From assembly GCF_028368935.1 (NCBI RefSeq), contig NZ_JAQNDK010000002.1, positions 992,001 to 1,056,000 on the forward strand: a DNA stretch of 64,000 nucleotides, read 5' to 3'. Of this stretch, positions 44,048 to 52,894 are shown piece by piece. The DNA is from Sorangium aterium (GTDB lineage Bacteria > Myxococcota_A > Polyangia > Polyangiales > Polyangiaceae). Each line of letters begins with the position of its first letter. Within the stretch, counting starts at the first letter, position 1. The position numbers were made by a program, and so were the translations under genes. Under the pieces are notes generated by a model. That model worked only from the letters and a program-made list of their open reading frames with translations. It did not search any database and was not told the DNA's origin.

Positions 44048-44133
44048 AGCAAATCTTTGGGCCTACGTCCGAGCGGCTCTGGTACGGTCCGGCGCCTCGA
44101 CCGGCCGGGCGCTTCGCCGCCTGGCCCGGGGTA

Positions 44134-44210
44134 GGGGGCGCAGCGCGGCACGCCGCGCGACGCCGCCGCTTCCGGGAGGGGTCGGGGGCGCAGCGCGGCA
44201 CGCCGCGCGA
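44134..44210. repeat. Two copies of a 27-bp GC-rich sequence in the tlpA/HEAT intergenic region
   Basis: GGGGGCGCAGCGCGGCACGC plus seven following bases occurs at 44134-44160 and again at 44184-44210, 50 bp apart. Each copy contains a partial inverted repeat around GCGCGGCACGCCGCGC. It lies in the 210-bp gap between divergent promoters and might be a regulator site or a simple duplication. Confidence 0.6.
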
Positions 44211-44257
44211 TGCCACCGCCGTTCGGGTCACGTCGTCGCCCGCGCGCTGGAGGAACC

Positions 44258-46948
44258 ATGCTCGATCGTCCGAATCTTTCACGAGAGAATCCCGCGGGGC
44301 CGCGCGGACGGCGCCCGCCGCCGGGGCCCCTTCCGGCCAAGCAGGCGGCCAAGTGGCCCCCCGATGACAACGATCTGCCCGGCGCCCCGCCGGCGCCCGC
44401 GGGCGGCGGCTTCGCGGACGACGGCAACTTCAAGCGCGGCCGGTTCAGCCCCGTGTCGATCGTGGTCGGCCTCGTCGTCGCGCTCGGCGCCGCGGGCGCC
44501 ATCTGGCTCGGCGTCAAGCAGGACAGCCAGAAGATGACGGTCGACGCCGTCTCCAAGGAGAAGAAGAACATCTTCGTCCTGCCCAAGAAGGACCAGCTGC
44601 CCCTCTGGCGCAAGTGGGCCGCCGCGAGCTCCGAGCTGTCGCTCCAGCAGGAGGCGCTCATGCAGCTCGCGTGGGCCGACGACCCGGAGGGCGTCACGCA
44701 CGCGCAGAACGCGCTCGCGCTCTCGGACCACCGCGTGAAGGGCGTCGCCGCGCAGGTGCTCGCGTACTACGGCTCGCCCAAGGCCGACGGCGCCAAGCAC
44801 GCGCTGCTCGAGGCGCTCAAGGTCGCGGACGAGAGCGACCGGCCCCAGATCGTCTGGGCCCTCGTCGAGCTGAAGGAGCCCGCCGCGTTCAAGGACGCGA
44901 TGGACCAGTACAGGAAGGGGTTCCTCTCGAAGGTCGAGCGGCTCGGCGGCGGCATCGCCTTCGACCCCGAGAAGCTCGCCGGCCTCGTGTCGCTCGAGGA
45001 GCTCTCGAAGCTCGCGACCGACGAGAGCTCGTCGGTGCGGCAGCTGGTCGCGACCGTCCTGTCGCGCAACGCCGAGCCCAAGTGGACGAGCGCGCTCATC
45101 ACGCTCGTGAAGGACAAGGACGTCGAGGTCGCGCGCGAGGCCGCGAATGGCCTCGGGAGGATCGGCGACGAGACGGCGCGCGCCCCGCTCCTCGAGGCCC
45201 TCGCGAACGCCGACAAGACCAGCCGCCAGCGCTTCCTCGAGGCGCTGCGCGACGGCATCGGCGGCGAGGGGCTCGTCCTCGCGCTCGACAGCGTGAAGCA
45301 GGATCCCGAGGAGACGACCTGGTTCCAGACGAAGCAGATCATGGAGATGCTGCGCGAGCTCGCCGATCCTCGGGCGGCCGACCCGCTCGTGAAGTGGATC
45401 GAGGCCAGGAAGCCGCCGCTGCACTGGCAGGGCGAGGCGGGGACGCGACTCGCCGAGGTCGGCGACATCCGCGCCGCCAAGTTCATCGGCGAGCGGATGC
45501 TGGCCGACCCGCTCAAGCTCTACAAGCTCGAGAAGTTCTGGGAGGCGGACGAGGGCGGGCACCTGTCGCGCACCGATCTGCCCCGCGTCGTCGGCGCCCG
45601 CATGCTCGCCGATCTCGCCGTGATCCACGCGGACAAGGCCGCCGAGCTCAAGGCCGCGGCCGAGGCCCCGGTCATCCTGTGGCTCAAGGATCGCCCGCAG
45701 CCGCACGCGAACGGCCTGCGCTTCCTCGCCACGGTCCGCTCCGAGAAGATCCTGAAGGACATGCGCGACTGGGCCTTCCCGACGGATCCGCTCCCCAAGG
45801 AGGGGCAGCAGCCGCCGTTCCCCGCGGCGTTCGAGACCGCGCAGAGCGCGCTCCGGTACATCGGGCGCATGAAGGACGAGCCCTCCTACCCGAAGCTCCT
45901 CGATCAGTTCAACCGCAAGAAGGACCCGAAGCTGGACATCACCCAGGACGCGCTCCAGGGCGCCGGGCTCGCGATGCTGGGGATGGCGCTCCGCGCGGTC
46001 GCCTACGGCGCGTCGCAGGGGCTCGCCGAGTGGGGCGATCCGCGCGCGGTGGAGAGGCTGACGAAGCTCATCGAGGACGAGACGTGGCACGAGGAGGCCC
46101 GCCAGGCCGCCTGCGAGGCCGTCGCCTGGTGCGCCGACGACAAGACGATGATCGAGGTGGCGAAGAAGGCGAAGGAGTTCGCGAGCAAGAAGGAGCCGCG
46201 CAAGCAGCTCATCGGCGCCTGCTACGCGTCGTCGCTCGCGCTCCGGCCAGTGCCCGGCGCGGCCGCCGAGCTCGTCCCGCTCCTCGCGGCCGACGTCGAC
46301 CCCGGGGTGCGCATGGCCATCGCGCGCGCCATCGGCATCGGCGGCTTCGACGAGGCGGTGCAGGGGCAGCTGTTCGAGAAGCTGAAGGACGTCGAGGTCC
46401 GGAACGCCGCGGCGCTCGCGCTCATCCTCGGCGGCACGAGCGACACCGCGGCGCGGACGATCGCGATGTACGCCGACTTCGACAAGTCCGCGCTCGACGA
46501 CCTGAAGGACCACTACTACCGCGCCTTCGGCTACTGGTCGGACGAGGACTTCAAGCGCGGCAACCTCTACCGGTACGTCGCCAACGCCGAGGCGATCACG
46601 CGGGTGAAGGTCGCCGACGCGCCGCAGGAGTGGGCGCGGCAGCGGCTCCAGGCCCAGTTCGACAACCTGAAGTACGACAACGGCCCGCACTCGGAGACGC
46701 GCGTCGTGCTGCGCTACCGGCTCTACCAGGAGGCCAAGAGCGGCGACGGCGCGAAGAAGAAGGGCGCGATCGACACGCTCAAGTTCATGAAGGAGAAGGG
46801 CGTGCTCATGGCGCTGCGGCACGAGCAGGGCGAGACCGGCGCGCTCGCGAAGCGCGCGTTCCACGAGCTCATGAACCCGAAGGCCACCGTGGCCGAGGAC
46901 CTGAGCAAGTTCGCCCCGGCGAAGGCCGGGGGCGACGACACGCAGTAG
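44258..46948 (+). CDS. Membrane-anchored HEAT-repeat protein
   Basis: An 896-residue protein. GGAGGAACC lies right before ATG 44258. A Pro-rich N-terminal ~75 residues precede one transmembrane segment (PVSIVVGLVVALGAAGAIWLGV), after which the protein is periplasmic or surface exposed. From residue ~130 come HEAT/PBS-lyase-like helical repeats (DHRVKGVAAQVLAYYGSPKA, DKDVEVAREAANGLGRIGDE, VEVRNAAALALILGGTS). No catalytic motif is seen. Such scaffolds mediate protein-protein contacts. A strong terminator hairpin follows at 47026. Confidence 0.78.
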   Translation: MLDRPNLSRENPAGPRGRRPPPGPLPAKQAAKWPPDDNDLPGAPPAPAGGGFADDGNFKRGRFSPVSIVVGLVVALGAAGAIWLGVKQDSQKMTVDAVSKEKKNIFVLPKKDQLPLWRKWAAASSELSLQQEALMQLAWADDPEGVTHAQNALALSDHRVKGVAAQVLAYYGSPKADGAKHALLEALKVADESDRPQIVWALVELKEPAAFKDAMDQYRKGFLSKVERLGGGIAFDPEKLAGLVSLEELSKLATDESSSVRQLVATVLSRNAEPKWTSALITLVKDKDVEVAREAANGLGRIGDETARAPLLEALANADKTSRQRFLEALRDGIGGEGLVLALDSVKQDPEETTWFQTKQIMEMLRELADPRAADPLVKWIEARKPPLHWQGEAGTRLAEVGDIRAAKFIGERMLADPLKLYKLEKFWEADEGGHLSRTDLPRVVGARMLADLAVIHADKAAELKAAAEAPVILWLKDRPQPHANGLRFLATVRSEKILKDMRDWAFPTDPLPKEGQQPPFPAAFETAQSALRYIGRMKDEPSYPKLLDQFNRKKDPKLDITQDALQGAGLAMLGMALRAVAYGASQGLAEWGDPRAVERLTKLIEDETWHEEARQAACEAVAWCADDKTMIEVAKKAKEFASKKEPRKQLIGACYASSLALRPVPGAAAELVPLLAADVDPGVRMAIARAIGIGGFDEAVQGQLFEKLKDVEVRNAAALALILGGTSDTAARTIAMYADFDKSALDDLKDHYYRAFGYWSDEDFKRGNLYRYVANAEAITRVKVADAPQEWARQRLQAQFDNLKYDNGPHSETRVVLRYRLYQEAKSGDGAKKKGAIDTLKFMKEKGVLMALRHEQGETGALAKRAFHELMNPKATVAEDLSKFAPAKAGGDDTQ

Positions 46949-47025
46949 CGGCGCGGGGCGCGGCGCGGCCGATCTCGCGGACCGCGCCCGCGCACGGAGC
47001 CGCGGCGCGCGATGCAGGGGCAGGG

Positions 47026-47085
47026 AGCCCGGGAGCGCTCGAGGAGGAGGTCGTCCTCTCCGGAGCTCCCGGGCTTCCTGTTTTT
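47026..47085 (+). terminator. Intrinsic terminator after the HEAT-repeat gene
   Basis: An 11-bp perfect stem (AGCCCGGGAGC at 47026-47036, GCTCCCGGGCT at 47065-47075) encloses a second inner stem (GGAGGA/TCCTCTCC region) and is followed by TCCTGTTTTT. It is the clearest Rho-independent terminator in the window. Confidence 0.82.
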
Positions 47086-47210
47086 GTGCTGGCAGCGCGC
47101 CCATTTCCGTCTCCGGCGCGCGTCGGTCTGGCCAGGGGGGCCGGGTGACCGGCGCGTGTCGGGCTGGACAAAACGCACGTTTCGGAAGAGTGTTCGCGCC
47201 GAGGTGCACT

Positions 47211-47624
47211 GTGCCTACCTGGCGTGATGAGCTCATCGAAGCCGTGAAATCGAAGGCGGAGCGCGAGGCCGAGGAGCTCGCGCGGCACAAGAAGCGGGTC
47301 GCCGAGGCGCTCGCGGCCGCGGAGTCGGCCGTGTCGCTGGGGGCCGAGTCGCTGAAGTTCGCGCACGAGAGGCTGCAGGAGAAGGGGCAGTCCATCGTGC
47401 TCACCCAGGAGCAGGACAAGCACCGGCTCGCGCTCGGCGATTTCAGCCTCTCCCTGGAGCTCCTGCGGGAGTCCGCGATCGTCCGGGTGACGTTCGGCGA
47501 CGGCAAGCCGCGCGAGTTCGATTTCGCGAAGGACCGCCACATCGCGCCCGCCGACGTGGAGGAGTACATCGGCCGTCGCGCGCTCGAGCTGGTCCGCGCG
47601 GCGCAGAAGGCGTCGCCGTGGTGA
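47211..47624 (+). CDS. Conserved-looking small cytosolic protein, unknown function
   Basis: A 137-residue protein with no signal. GTG 47211 follows GAGGT closely; an upstream ATG at 47145 would add 22 Cys/Arg-rich residues. Residues ~8-55 are a charged coiled-coil-like helix (AEREAEELARHKKRVAEALA). The rest is a mixed fold (LALGDFSLSLELLRESAIVRV, REFDFAKDRHIAPADVEEYI). No family recognised. Its end overlaps the start of the M28 peptidase by 7 nt, implying co-translation. Confidence 0.7.
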   Translation: MPTWRDELIEAVKSKAEREAEELARHKKRVAEALAAAESAVSLGAESLKFAHERLQEKGQSIVLTQEQDKHRLALGDFSLSLELLRESAIVRVTFGDGKPREFDFAKDRHIAPADVEEYIGRRALELVRAAQKASPW

Positions 47625-49693
47625 GCGCCTGGCGCGCCGCGGCCCCGCTGTCGTCCCGCGCATGGGGTCTTCGCCGCGGCCTCGCCGCCGGCCTCCTCGC
47701 CGCGGTCGCCGCGTGCGCTCCGCCGGCAGCGCCGCCTCGCCAGCCTGCCGCGCCGCCGGCCTCGAAGCCTGCCGCGCCGGCGCCCGCCGCGCCGGCCTCG
47801 ATCGATCTCGATCCCGCCGCGGAGGCGCGGATCGCGGCGGACGTCGCGTACCTCGCGTCGCCCGAGCTCGCGGGGCGCGGGACCGGCGAGCCCGGCGCCG
47901 ATCTGGCGGCCGAGTTCATCGCGCGCCGGTTCGCCGAGCTCAAGCTCTCGCCGCTGGGCGGGCCGGGGAGCGACGCGAAGGCGTACCGCCAGGTGTTCGA
48001 CGCGCGGGTCGGCGCCGACGTGGCGCCCGCGGCCCTCGCGGTGCAGCGCGCGGGCCGGAAGCAGAGCGTCGAGGCCGGCAAGCTGGTCACGGCCGACGGG
48101 AGCGCGAGCGGGACGGTGTCCGGGGCCGCGGTGCTCGTCGGCCATGGAGTGACCGCGCCGGCGCTCTCCTGGGACGACTACGCCGGCCGGGAGATCGAGG
48201 GGAAGATCGCGATCGTGCTCGACGGCGTGCCCACGCTGGACGGCGGCTCGGGTGGAGCGGCGCACGCCGGCGCGCACGGCGGCGCTGCGCCCGCGGGTCC
48301 GCACGGGGGTGCAGCTCATGCCGGTGCAGCGCATGGCGGCGCTGCGCCCGACGATCCTCATCATCCTGCGCGGCCGGCGGACGCGCTCCGCGACTTCGGC
48401 AGCGTCCGTTACAAGCTCCGCACCGCCCGCGAGCACAAGGCCGCCGGGGTGATCCTTGTCGCGGCGGGCGACGAGCTCCCGCGGGTGCCGGACGACGCGG
48501 CGAGCATGGGCATCCCGGCCGTGGTGATCACGCGCTCCGCGGCCCGCGCGCTCTTCCCGGCGGCCGGGCTCGCGCCGCCGGTGAAGCCCGCAGGCGCGGC
48601 CCCGGAGAAGCAGGCGGCCGTGAAGCCGGCCGCGACCAAGGCGGTCGCGCCGAAGCCGCTCGACGGCACGACCGTCGAGATCACGACCAAGGTCACCGCG
48701 CGGATGGCGCCGGCGTCGAACGTGATCGGCCTGCTCTCGGCGAAGGACGGCTCGCCGCACGCCGGTGAGTACGTCGTCATCGGCGCCCACTACGATCACC
48801 TCGGCTACGGGGGCACGTCGTTCTCGCGCGCGCCGGGCGTGCACGCGGTCCACCCGGGCGCCGACGACAACGCCTCGGGGACCGCGATGCTCCTGGAGGT
48901 GGCGCGGCGGTTCGCCTCATTCCCCGAGCGGCCGGCGCGGAACCTCCTGTTCATCGCGTTCGGCGCCGAGGAGCTCGGCACCATCGGCTCGCGCCACTTC
49001 GTCGATCACCCGCCGGCCCCGCTCGCGGGGATGAAGCCGGTCGTGGCCATGATCAACGCCGACATGGTCGGCCGGATGCGGGACGACAAGCTCCTCGTCG
49101 ACGGCCTGGGGACCTCGCCCGACTGGCAGCCGATCGTGGACGACGCCGCCCGCGGGCTCGGCCTCACGCTCCAGTTCGGCGTCGAGGGCTTCGGCGCGAG
49201 CGATCACGCGTCGTTCACGGCGTCGCGCGTCCCGATCGCCTTCCTGTTCACGGGCGTCCACGAGGACTACCACCGGCCGAGCGACACGGCGGACAAGATC
49301 AACGCCGCGGGCGTCTCGCGGTGCTCGGTGCTCGCGGCGCGGATGGCGCTCGCCCTGTCGCGGCGCGACGCGCGGCTCGCCTTCACCGACCCGCCCGCCG
49401 ACCCGCACCGCAGCATGCGCGGCGGCTTCCGCGCGTCGCTCGGCACGATGCCGGACTACGCGTACCAGGGGCCCGGCGTGAAGCTCACGGGCGTGCGGCC
49501 CGACGCGCCGGCCTCCCGCGCCGGCATGCAGGCGGGGGACGTGATCGTGCGCATCGGCGCCCACGCCGTCACCAACATCCACGACTTCATGTTCGCGCTC
49601 GGCGATCTCGAGCCGGGCCGCGAGGTCGAGATCGAGGTGGATCGCGGCGGGACCCGGGTGCCGCTCAAGGTCATCCCCGCTCCCGGCCGATGA
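47618..49693 (+). CDS. Secreted M28-family zinc aminopeptidase with PA insert and PDZ domain
   Basis: A 691-residue lipoprotein peptidase. The signal ends in a lipobox-like AAVAAC near residue 33. Residues ~165-360 include a protease-associated domain interrupted by a His/Gly/Ala-rich insert (AHAGAHGGAAPAG). The M28 zinc site is complete: GAHYDHLG, HPGADDNASGTAML, FGAEELGTIGS, INADMVGRM and the final ligand in FTGVHEDYHRPSDT. The C-terminal ~95 residues form a PDZ domain (YQGPGVKLTGVRPDAPASRA, GDVIVRIGAHAVTN). Predicted to trim peptides in the envelope or outside the cell. GTG start; 7-nt and 4-nt overlaps with its neighbours. Confidence 0.92.
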   Translation: MVSAWRAAAPLSSRAWGLRRGLAAGLLAAVAACAPPAAPPRQPAAPPASKPAAPAPAAPASIDLDPAAEARIAADVAYLASPELAGRGTGEPGADLAAEFIARRFAELKLSPLGGPGSDAKAYRQVFDARVGADVAPAALAVQRAGRKQSVEAGKLVTADGSASGTVSGAAVLVGHGVTAPALSWDDYAGREIEGKIAIVLDGVPTLDGGSGGAAHAGAHGGAAPAGPHGGAAHAGAAHGGAAPDDPHHPARPADALRDFGSVRYKLRTAREHKAAGVILVAAGDELPRVPDDAASMGIPAVVITRSAARALFPAAGLAPPVKPAGAAPEKQAAVKPAATKAVAPKPLDGTTVEITTKVTARMAPASNVIGLLSAKDGSPHAGEYVVIGAHYDHLGYGGTSFSRAPGVHAVHPGADDNASGTAMLLEVARRFASFPERPARNLLFIAFGAEELGTIGSRHFVDHPPAPLAGMKPVVAMINADMVGRMRDDKLLVDGLGTSPDWQPIVDDAARGLGLTLQFGVEGFGASDHASFTASRVPIAFLFTGVHEDYHRPSDTADKINAAGVSRCSVLAARMALALSRRDARLAFTDPPADPHRSMRGGFRASLGTMPDYAYQGPGVKLTGVRPDAPASRAGMQAGDVIVRIGAHAVTNIHDFMFALGDLEPGREVEIEVDRGGTRVPLKVIPAPGR

Positions 49694-50934
49694 GCCGGCG
49701 CCCTCGCCGCGCCGCGCCGCCGGTCGCGCCACCTCGACGGCGCAGGGCCCCGAGCGGGCCCTGCGCGGTCCGCCTCGCGTTCCTCTGCGGCCTCGCTGCG
49801 GCGCTCCTCGGCTGCGACAGCCCGCCGCCTGCGGCGGTCGACGCCGCGACACCCGGGGGGCCCGAGCGCGCCGGCGCAGCTGCGGATGCCGAGCCCGCGC
49901 CGCCCGACGCCGCTGCGGCAGAGCTGTCGGACGCCGCGGCGGCGCTGGCGTACACCCCGGCAGAGCCGCCGGACGCCGCGGTGGAGCTGGCGTACACCCC
50001 GGCGGAGCTGCCGGATGCCGGGGCAGCGATGTCGTACGCTGCGGCGGAGCCGGACGCCGCGGCGGCAGCCCTCGACGGCGGCTCGCCGGACGCCGCAGCG
50101 GAAGCCCTCGACGGTGGCTCGCCGGACGCCGCGGCGGAAGCCCTCGACGGCGGCGCTCCGGACGCGGGGCTGCCCGGCAGCTCCGAGGGGTGCCCGGGCG
50201 ACATGGTCCTCGTCGAAGGCGACTACTGCCCCGTGGTCGACCAGATCTGCCTGAAGCACCACAAGGAGTACGAGAAGGACCAGGAGCGACGGGCGACGGC
50301 CTACAACGAGGCCGAGGGCCCGACCAGCGTCAGCGAGCGGTGCCTCGAGTACAGGCGGCCGACCGAGTGTCTCTCGAAGAAGCGCGCGCCGATGCGGTTC
50401 TGCGTCGACCGCTACGAGTGGCCCAACAGGAAGGGCGAGCTCCCGGCGGTGCTCGTCTCGTGGCGCCAGGCCGTCAAGGCGTGCAACGGCGTCGGGAAGC
50501 GCCTCTGCACGGAGGACGAGTTCAACTTCGCCTGCGAGGGAGAGGAGATGCTCCCGTACACGTACGGCTACGTCCGCGACGCGACCAAGTGCAACATCGA
50601 TCGGCCCTTTCGCCAGCGCGAGGTCACGCTCTACCACTACGAGCGGTGCATGCGGCACCCCAAGTGCAAGGCGGAGCTCGAGCGGCTCGATCAGCGCAAG
50701 CCTGCGGGCTCGATGCCGGCGTGTGTGTCGCCGTTCGGCGTCTACGATCTCAACGGCAACATCAACGAGTGGGTCGTCCGGCCCGGCCACAAGTCGCCGG
50801 AGCGGAGCGGGCTGAAGGGCGGCTGGTGGGGCCCCATGCGCGGCCGCTGCCGCCCGACGGTGGGGTTCCACAAGGAAGAGGACTACGGCTACGAGCAAGG
50901 GTTTCGTTGCTGCAAGGATGCGGCTCCGCGGTGA
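49690..50934 (+). CDS. Second SUMF1-fold lipoprotein, with Ala/Asp-rich repeated linker
   Basis: A 414-residue lipoprotein paralogous to 42279-43472. The signal ends at the lipobox ALLGC (residue ~42). Residues ~50-165 are an imperfectly repeated linker (AAEALDGGSPDA, AYTPAEPPDA). The C-terminal FGE-sulfatase domain runs from CPGDMVLVEGDYCP through MRFCVDRYEWPNRKGELPA, KACNGVGKRLCTEDEFNFAC and GVYDLNGNINEWV to GFRCCKDAAPR. It overlaps the M28 peptidase by 4 nt, so the two are expressed together. Enzymatic activity is not evident from the motif set. Confidence 0.8.
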   Translation: MSRRPRRAAPPVAPPRRRRAPSGPCAVRLAFLCGLAAALLGCDSPPPAAVDAATPGGPERAGAAADAEPAPPDAAAAELSDAAAALAYTPAEPPDAAVELAYTPAELPDAGAAMSYAAAEPDAAAAALDGGSPDAAAEALDGGSPDAAAEALDGGAPDAGLPGSSEGCPGDMVLVEGDYCPVVDQICLKHHKEYEKDQERRATAYNEAEGPTSVSERCLEYRRPTECLSKKRAPMRFCVDRYEWPNRKGELPAVLVSWRQAVKACNGVGKRLCTEDEFNFACEGEEMLPYTYGYVRDATKCNIDRPFRQREVTLYHYERCMRHPKCKAELERLDQRKPAGSMPACVSPFGVYDLNGNINEWVVRPGHKSPERSGLKGGWWGPMRGRCRPTVGFHKEEDYGYEQGFRCCKDAAPR

Positions 50935-50935
50935 G

Positions 50936-50957
50936 CGCGCCGTGGCGCGTCCTTTTT
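50936..50957 (+). terminator. Short intrinsic terminator after the second SUMF1-fold gene
   Basis: A CGCGC/GCGCG stem with a 4-nt loop is followed by TCCTTTTT, starting just after the stop codon. The stem is short, but the U-run is unusual for this GC-rich DNA. Confidence 0.55.
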
Positions 50958-51135
50958 GAGGGGCGCACGGCCGCCGACCGGGGGTACGCTCGTGCCCAGC
51001 GGGCCCCGCGACGCGGCGCTCGCCGGCGAAGGGCCTGCGGTTCCTCCTCCGGGGGCCGGGGCTCAGATCTCAGCGGCGGGCCGGCACCGGCCCGTCGCTC
51101 ACGCGGGGAGAGCCCCGCATCTCGAGGAGACCTTG

Positions 51136-51618
51136 ATGAAGCGATCCATGTGGTTCACCAGCGCGCGCTCGGCCGCGTCGGTCGTCCTTGCCCTCGGAGG
51201 CCTCGGGCTCCTGACCTCCGCGTGCAGCCGGGGCCGAGACGCCGAGGATCCGTCGAATCAGCAGTACAACGCCTACAACCAGCAGCCCGGGCAGTACCAG
51301 CAGCCTGGTCAGTACCAGCAGCCTGGTCAGTACCAGCAGCCCGGGCAGTACCAGCAACCCGGCCAGTACCAGCAACCCGGGCAGTACCAGCAGCCTGGGC
51401 AGTATCAGCAGCCGGGCACGACCGCTCCGGCGACGACAGGGCAGCCGGGCCCGCTGGCTCTGCCGTGTACGAACGACATGGTCTGCGGCACACACAAGTG
51501 CAACACGGCCGTGGGCAAGTGCGCCTTCCCCTGCGCGGCGAACACCGACTGCGCGGCGGGCTTCTCGTGCATGGGCGCGGGCTCGGCGACGGCGATCTGC
51601 GTGCCCGGCGGGCAGTAG
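51136..51618 (+). CDS. Lipoprotein with YQQPGQ tandem repeats and Cys-rich C-terminus
   Basis: A 160-residue secreted lipoprotein. GAGGAGA lies 7 nt before ATG 51136. The signal is followed by a lipobox-like LTSAC near residue 30. Residues ~50-95 are about eight copies of a hexapeptide QPGQYQ, a flexible Gln/Pro/Gly/Tyr linker. The C-terminal ~55 residues have eight cysteines (CTNDMVCGTHKCNTAVGKC, CAANTDCAAGFSC), like small disulfide-knotted modules common in myxobacterial surface proteins. Function unknown; probable surface spacer or adhesin. Confidence 0.8.
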   Translation: MKRSMWFTSARSAASVVLALGGLGLLTSACSRGRDAEDPSNQQYNAYNQQPGQYQQPGQYQQPGQYQQPGQYQQPGQYQQPGQYQQPGQYQQPGTTAPATTGQPGPLALPCTNDMVCGTHKCNTAVGKCAFPCAANTDCAAGFSCMGAGSATAICVPGGQ

Positions 51619-51706
51619 GGAGCGCCTCGGCCCAGCCGCACGACGTCTGCGGCGGCGTTCGGAGAGCCTGACAGGAGCGCCACCTCTCGCGCCGCCACAG
51701 GGATCG

Positions 51707-52022
51707 GTGCTGGCCGGGGCAGCTGGCGGCCTTCCGGTAACCGGATCCGGTTGTGCGAGGGCAGCTGGCAGCCTCCCCGTAACCGGATCCGGTTGTGCGA
51801 GGGCAGCTGGCAGCCTCCCCGTAACCGGATCCGGTTGTGCGAGGGCAGCTGGCAGCCTCCCCGTAACCGGATCCGGTTGTGCGAGGGCAGCTGGCAGCCT
51901 CCCCGTAACCGGATCCGGTTGTGCGAGGGCAGCTGGCAGCCTCCCCGTAACCGGATCCGGTTGTGCGAGGGCAGCTGGCAGCCTCCCCGTAACCGGATCC
52001 GGTTGTGCGAGGGCAGCTGGCA
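51707..52022. repeat. 42-bp tandem repeat array, ~7 copies, each with a 14-bp palindrome
   Basis: Units start at 51737, 51779, 51821, 51863, 51905, 51947 and 51989, with a degenerate partial unit before the first. Each contains the perfect palindrome AACCGGATCCGGTT. Since 42 is a multiple of three, every frame stays open and produces long artificial reading frames on both strands. No ribosome site or signal marks a real gene. Six units are virtually identical, suggesting recent expansion. Confidence 0.93.
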
Positions 52023-52121
52023 TTGCGCACATCCGCAACCGCTCGCATTCCCGGGGCGACGTCCCCTCGCCGCATCAAGACAGCGCGAGCCGCCTTACCG
52101 CGCATATCGTGGTCGCCGCGC

Positions 52122-52241
52122 ACCCTGGCGCGCCTCGGAGCCCAGGAGTCGGCGCGAGCGCTCGACAATCGGCTGAAGCACTGCGCGAAGGTCGGCCTTC
52201 TCGTCCTCGACGAGGTGGGATATCTCGCCTTCGACAGCAGA
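52122..52241 (+). pseudogene. Remnant of an IS21-family IstB ATPase
   Basis: About 40 codons matching the IstB Walker B region: a helix ending LDNRLKHCAKVGLLVLDEVG followed by YLAFDSR. The Walker A part and the rest of istB, as well as istA, are absent. It lies directly after the tandem repeat array. Confidence 0.7.
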
Positions 52242-52405
52242 AACACCGCGAGCACATGATCGTCCTTCACGCTTCGCTCGTCCGGTTTCAAGTTCAAGAT
52301 CTGAATCGTCCCTTCCTTGTACATCTTCCAGACAAGCTTCCCGAACTCGTTCCTCATGACGTAGTGCGCTTCGAGCAGCCCCCGCCACCACTTTCGAAGA
52401 CCCAC
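52235..52405 (-). pseudogene. Fragment of an unidentified gene
   Basis: The minus strand from an ATG at 52405 encodes about 57 protein-like residues (WWRGLLEAHYVMRNEFGKLV, then MYKEGTIQILNLKPDERSVK) before running into antisense IstB and the repeat array. No family recognised. It is probably a broken gene joined to the IS remnant. Confidence 0.4.
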
Positions 52406-52607
52406 ATCAGCGAGCGGCCAAGCTCGGGCGAAGCCTCACCTCGACACCCCGCACGCGGCGCTCGACGTCGGAGAGGCCAAGCTCCACGAGATCGCCGAGA
52501 CGACCGACGATAAGTGGGACAAGCTGAAGCAGGGGGCCGACCACGTCGGAAGCGACCTCGAGGGGGGCGCGCACGACGCCTCAGGAACCCAGGAAGGAGG
52601 GCTGGCC

Positions 52608-52814
52608 ATGTCATGGTTCACAGCATGGCTCGGTTACGGCCTCGGCCGGGGAGCGGCCAAGGCCATCTTCGGCGAAGACAAACCGGAGGCAGTGCGCCCG
52701 CCGATCCGCGAGCAGACCGAGGCGGAGATCCGCGCCGACGAGGAGCGTTACGACGAGGACGCGAAGCGGCTCGACATGGAGGACAAGGCGGCAAAGAGAC
52801 GCGGCTCGGGCTGA
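52608..52814 (+). CDS. Small charged protein, possibly the end of a truncated larger gene
   Basis: A 68-residue peptide (MSWFTAWLGYGLGRGAAKAI, then an acidic/basic helix). The same frame is open upstream to about 52365 and reads like a helical protein (ALDVGEAKLHEIAETTDDKW), so this may be the tail of a gene whose 5' end was lost in the decayed region. GGAGGG precedes ATG 52608, allowing independent translation. Function unknown. Confidence 0.5.
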   Translation: MSWFTAWLGYGLGRGAAKAIFGEDKPEAVRPPIREQTEAEIRADEERYDEDAKRLDMEDKAAKRRGSG

Positions 52815-52894
52815 GGGACGAGTGCCTGCTCTACGGGGCGCGACCCGCATAGGTCGGATCTGACACAGGCCGGAACCGCGTTACGCTTCGTGTC

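Noticed and set aside
51737..52022. Possible CRISPR array
   Set aside because: Units are contiguous 42-bp tandem copies without unique spacers and no cas genes are nearby.
51070..52405. Long minus-strand proteins with repeated LPAALAQPDPVTGR
   Set aside because: They arise only because the 42-bp repeat keeps all frames open; no ribosome site or signal, and they run antisense through the YQQPGQ lipoprotein gene.
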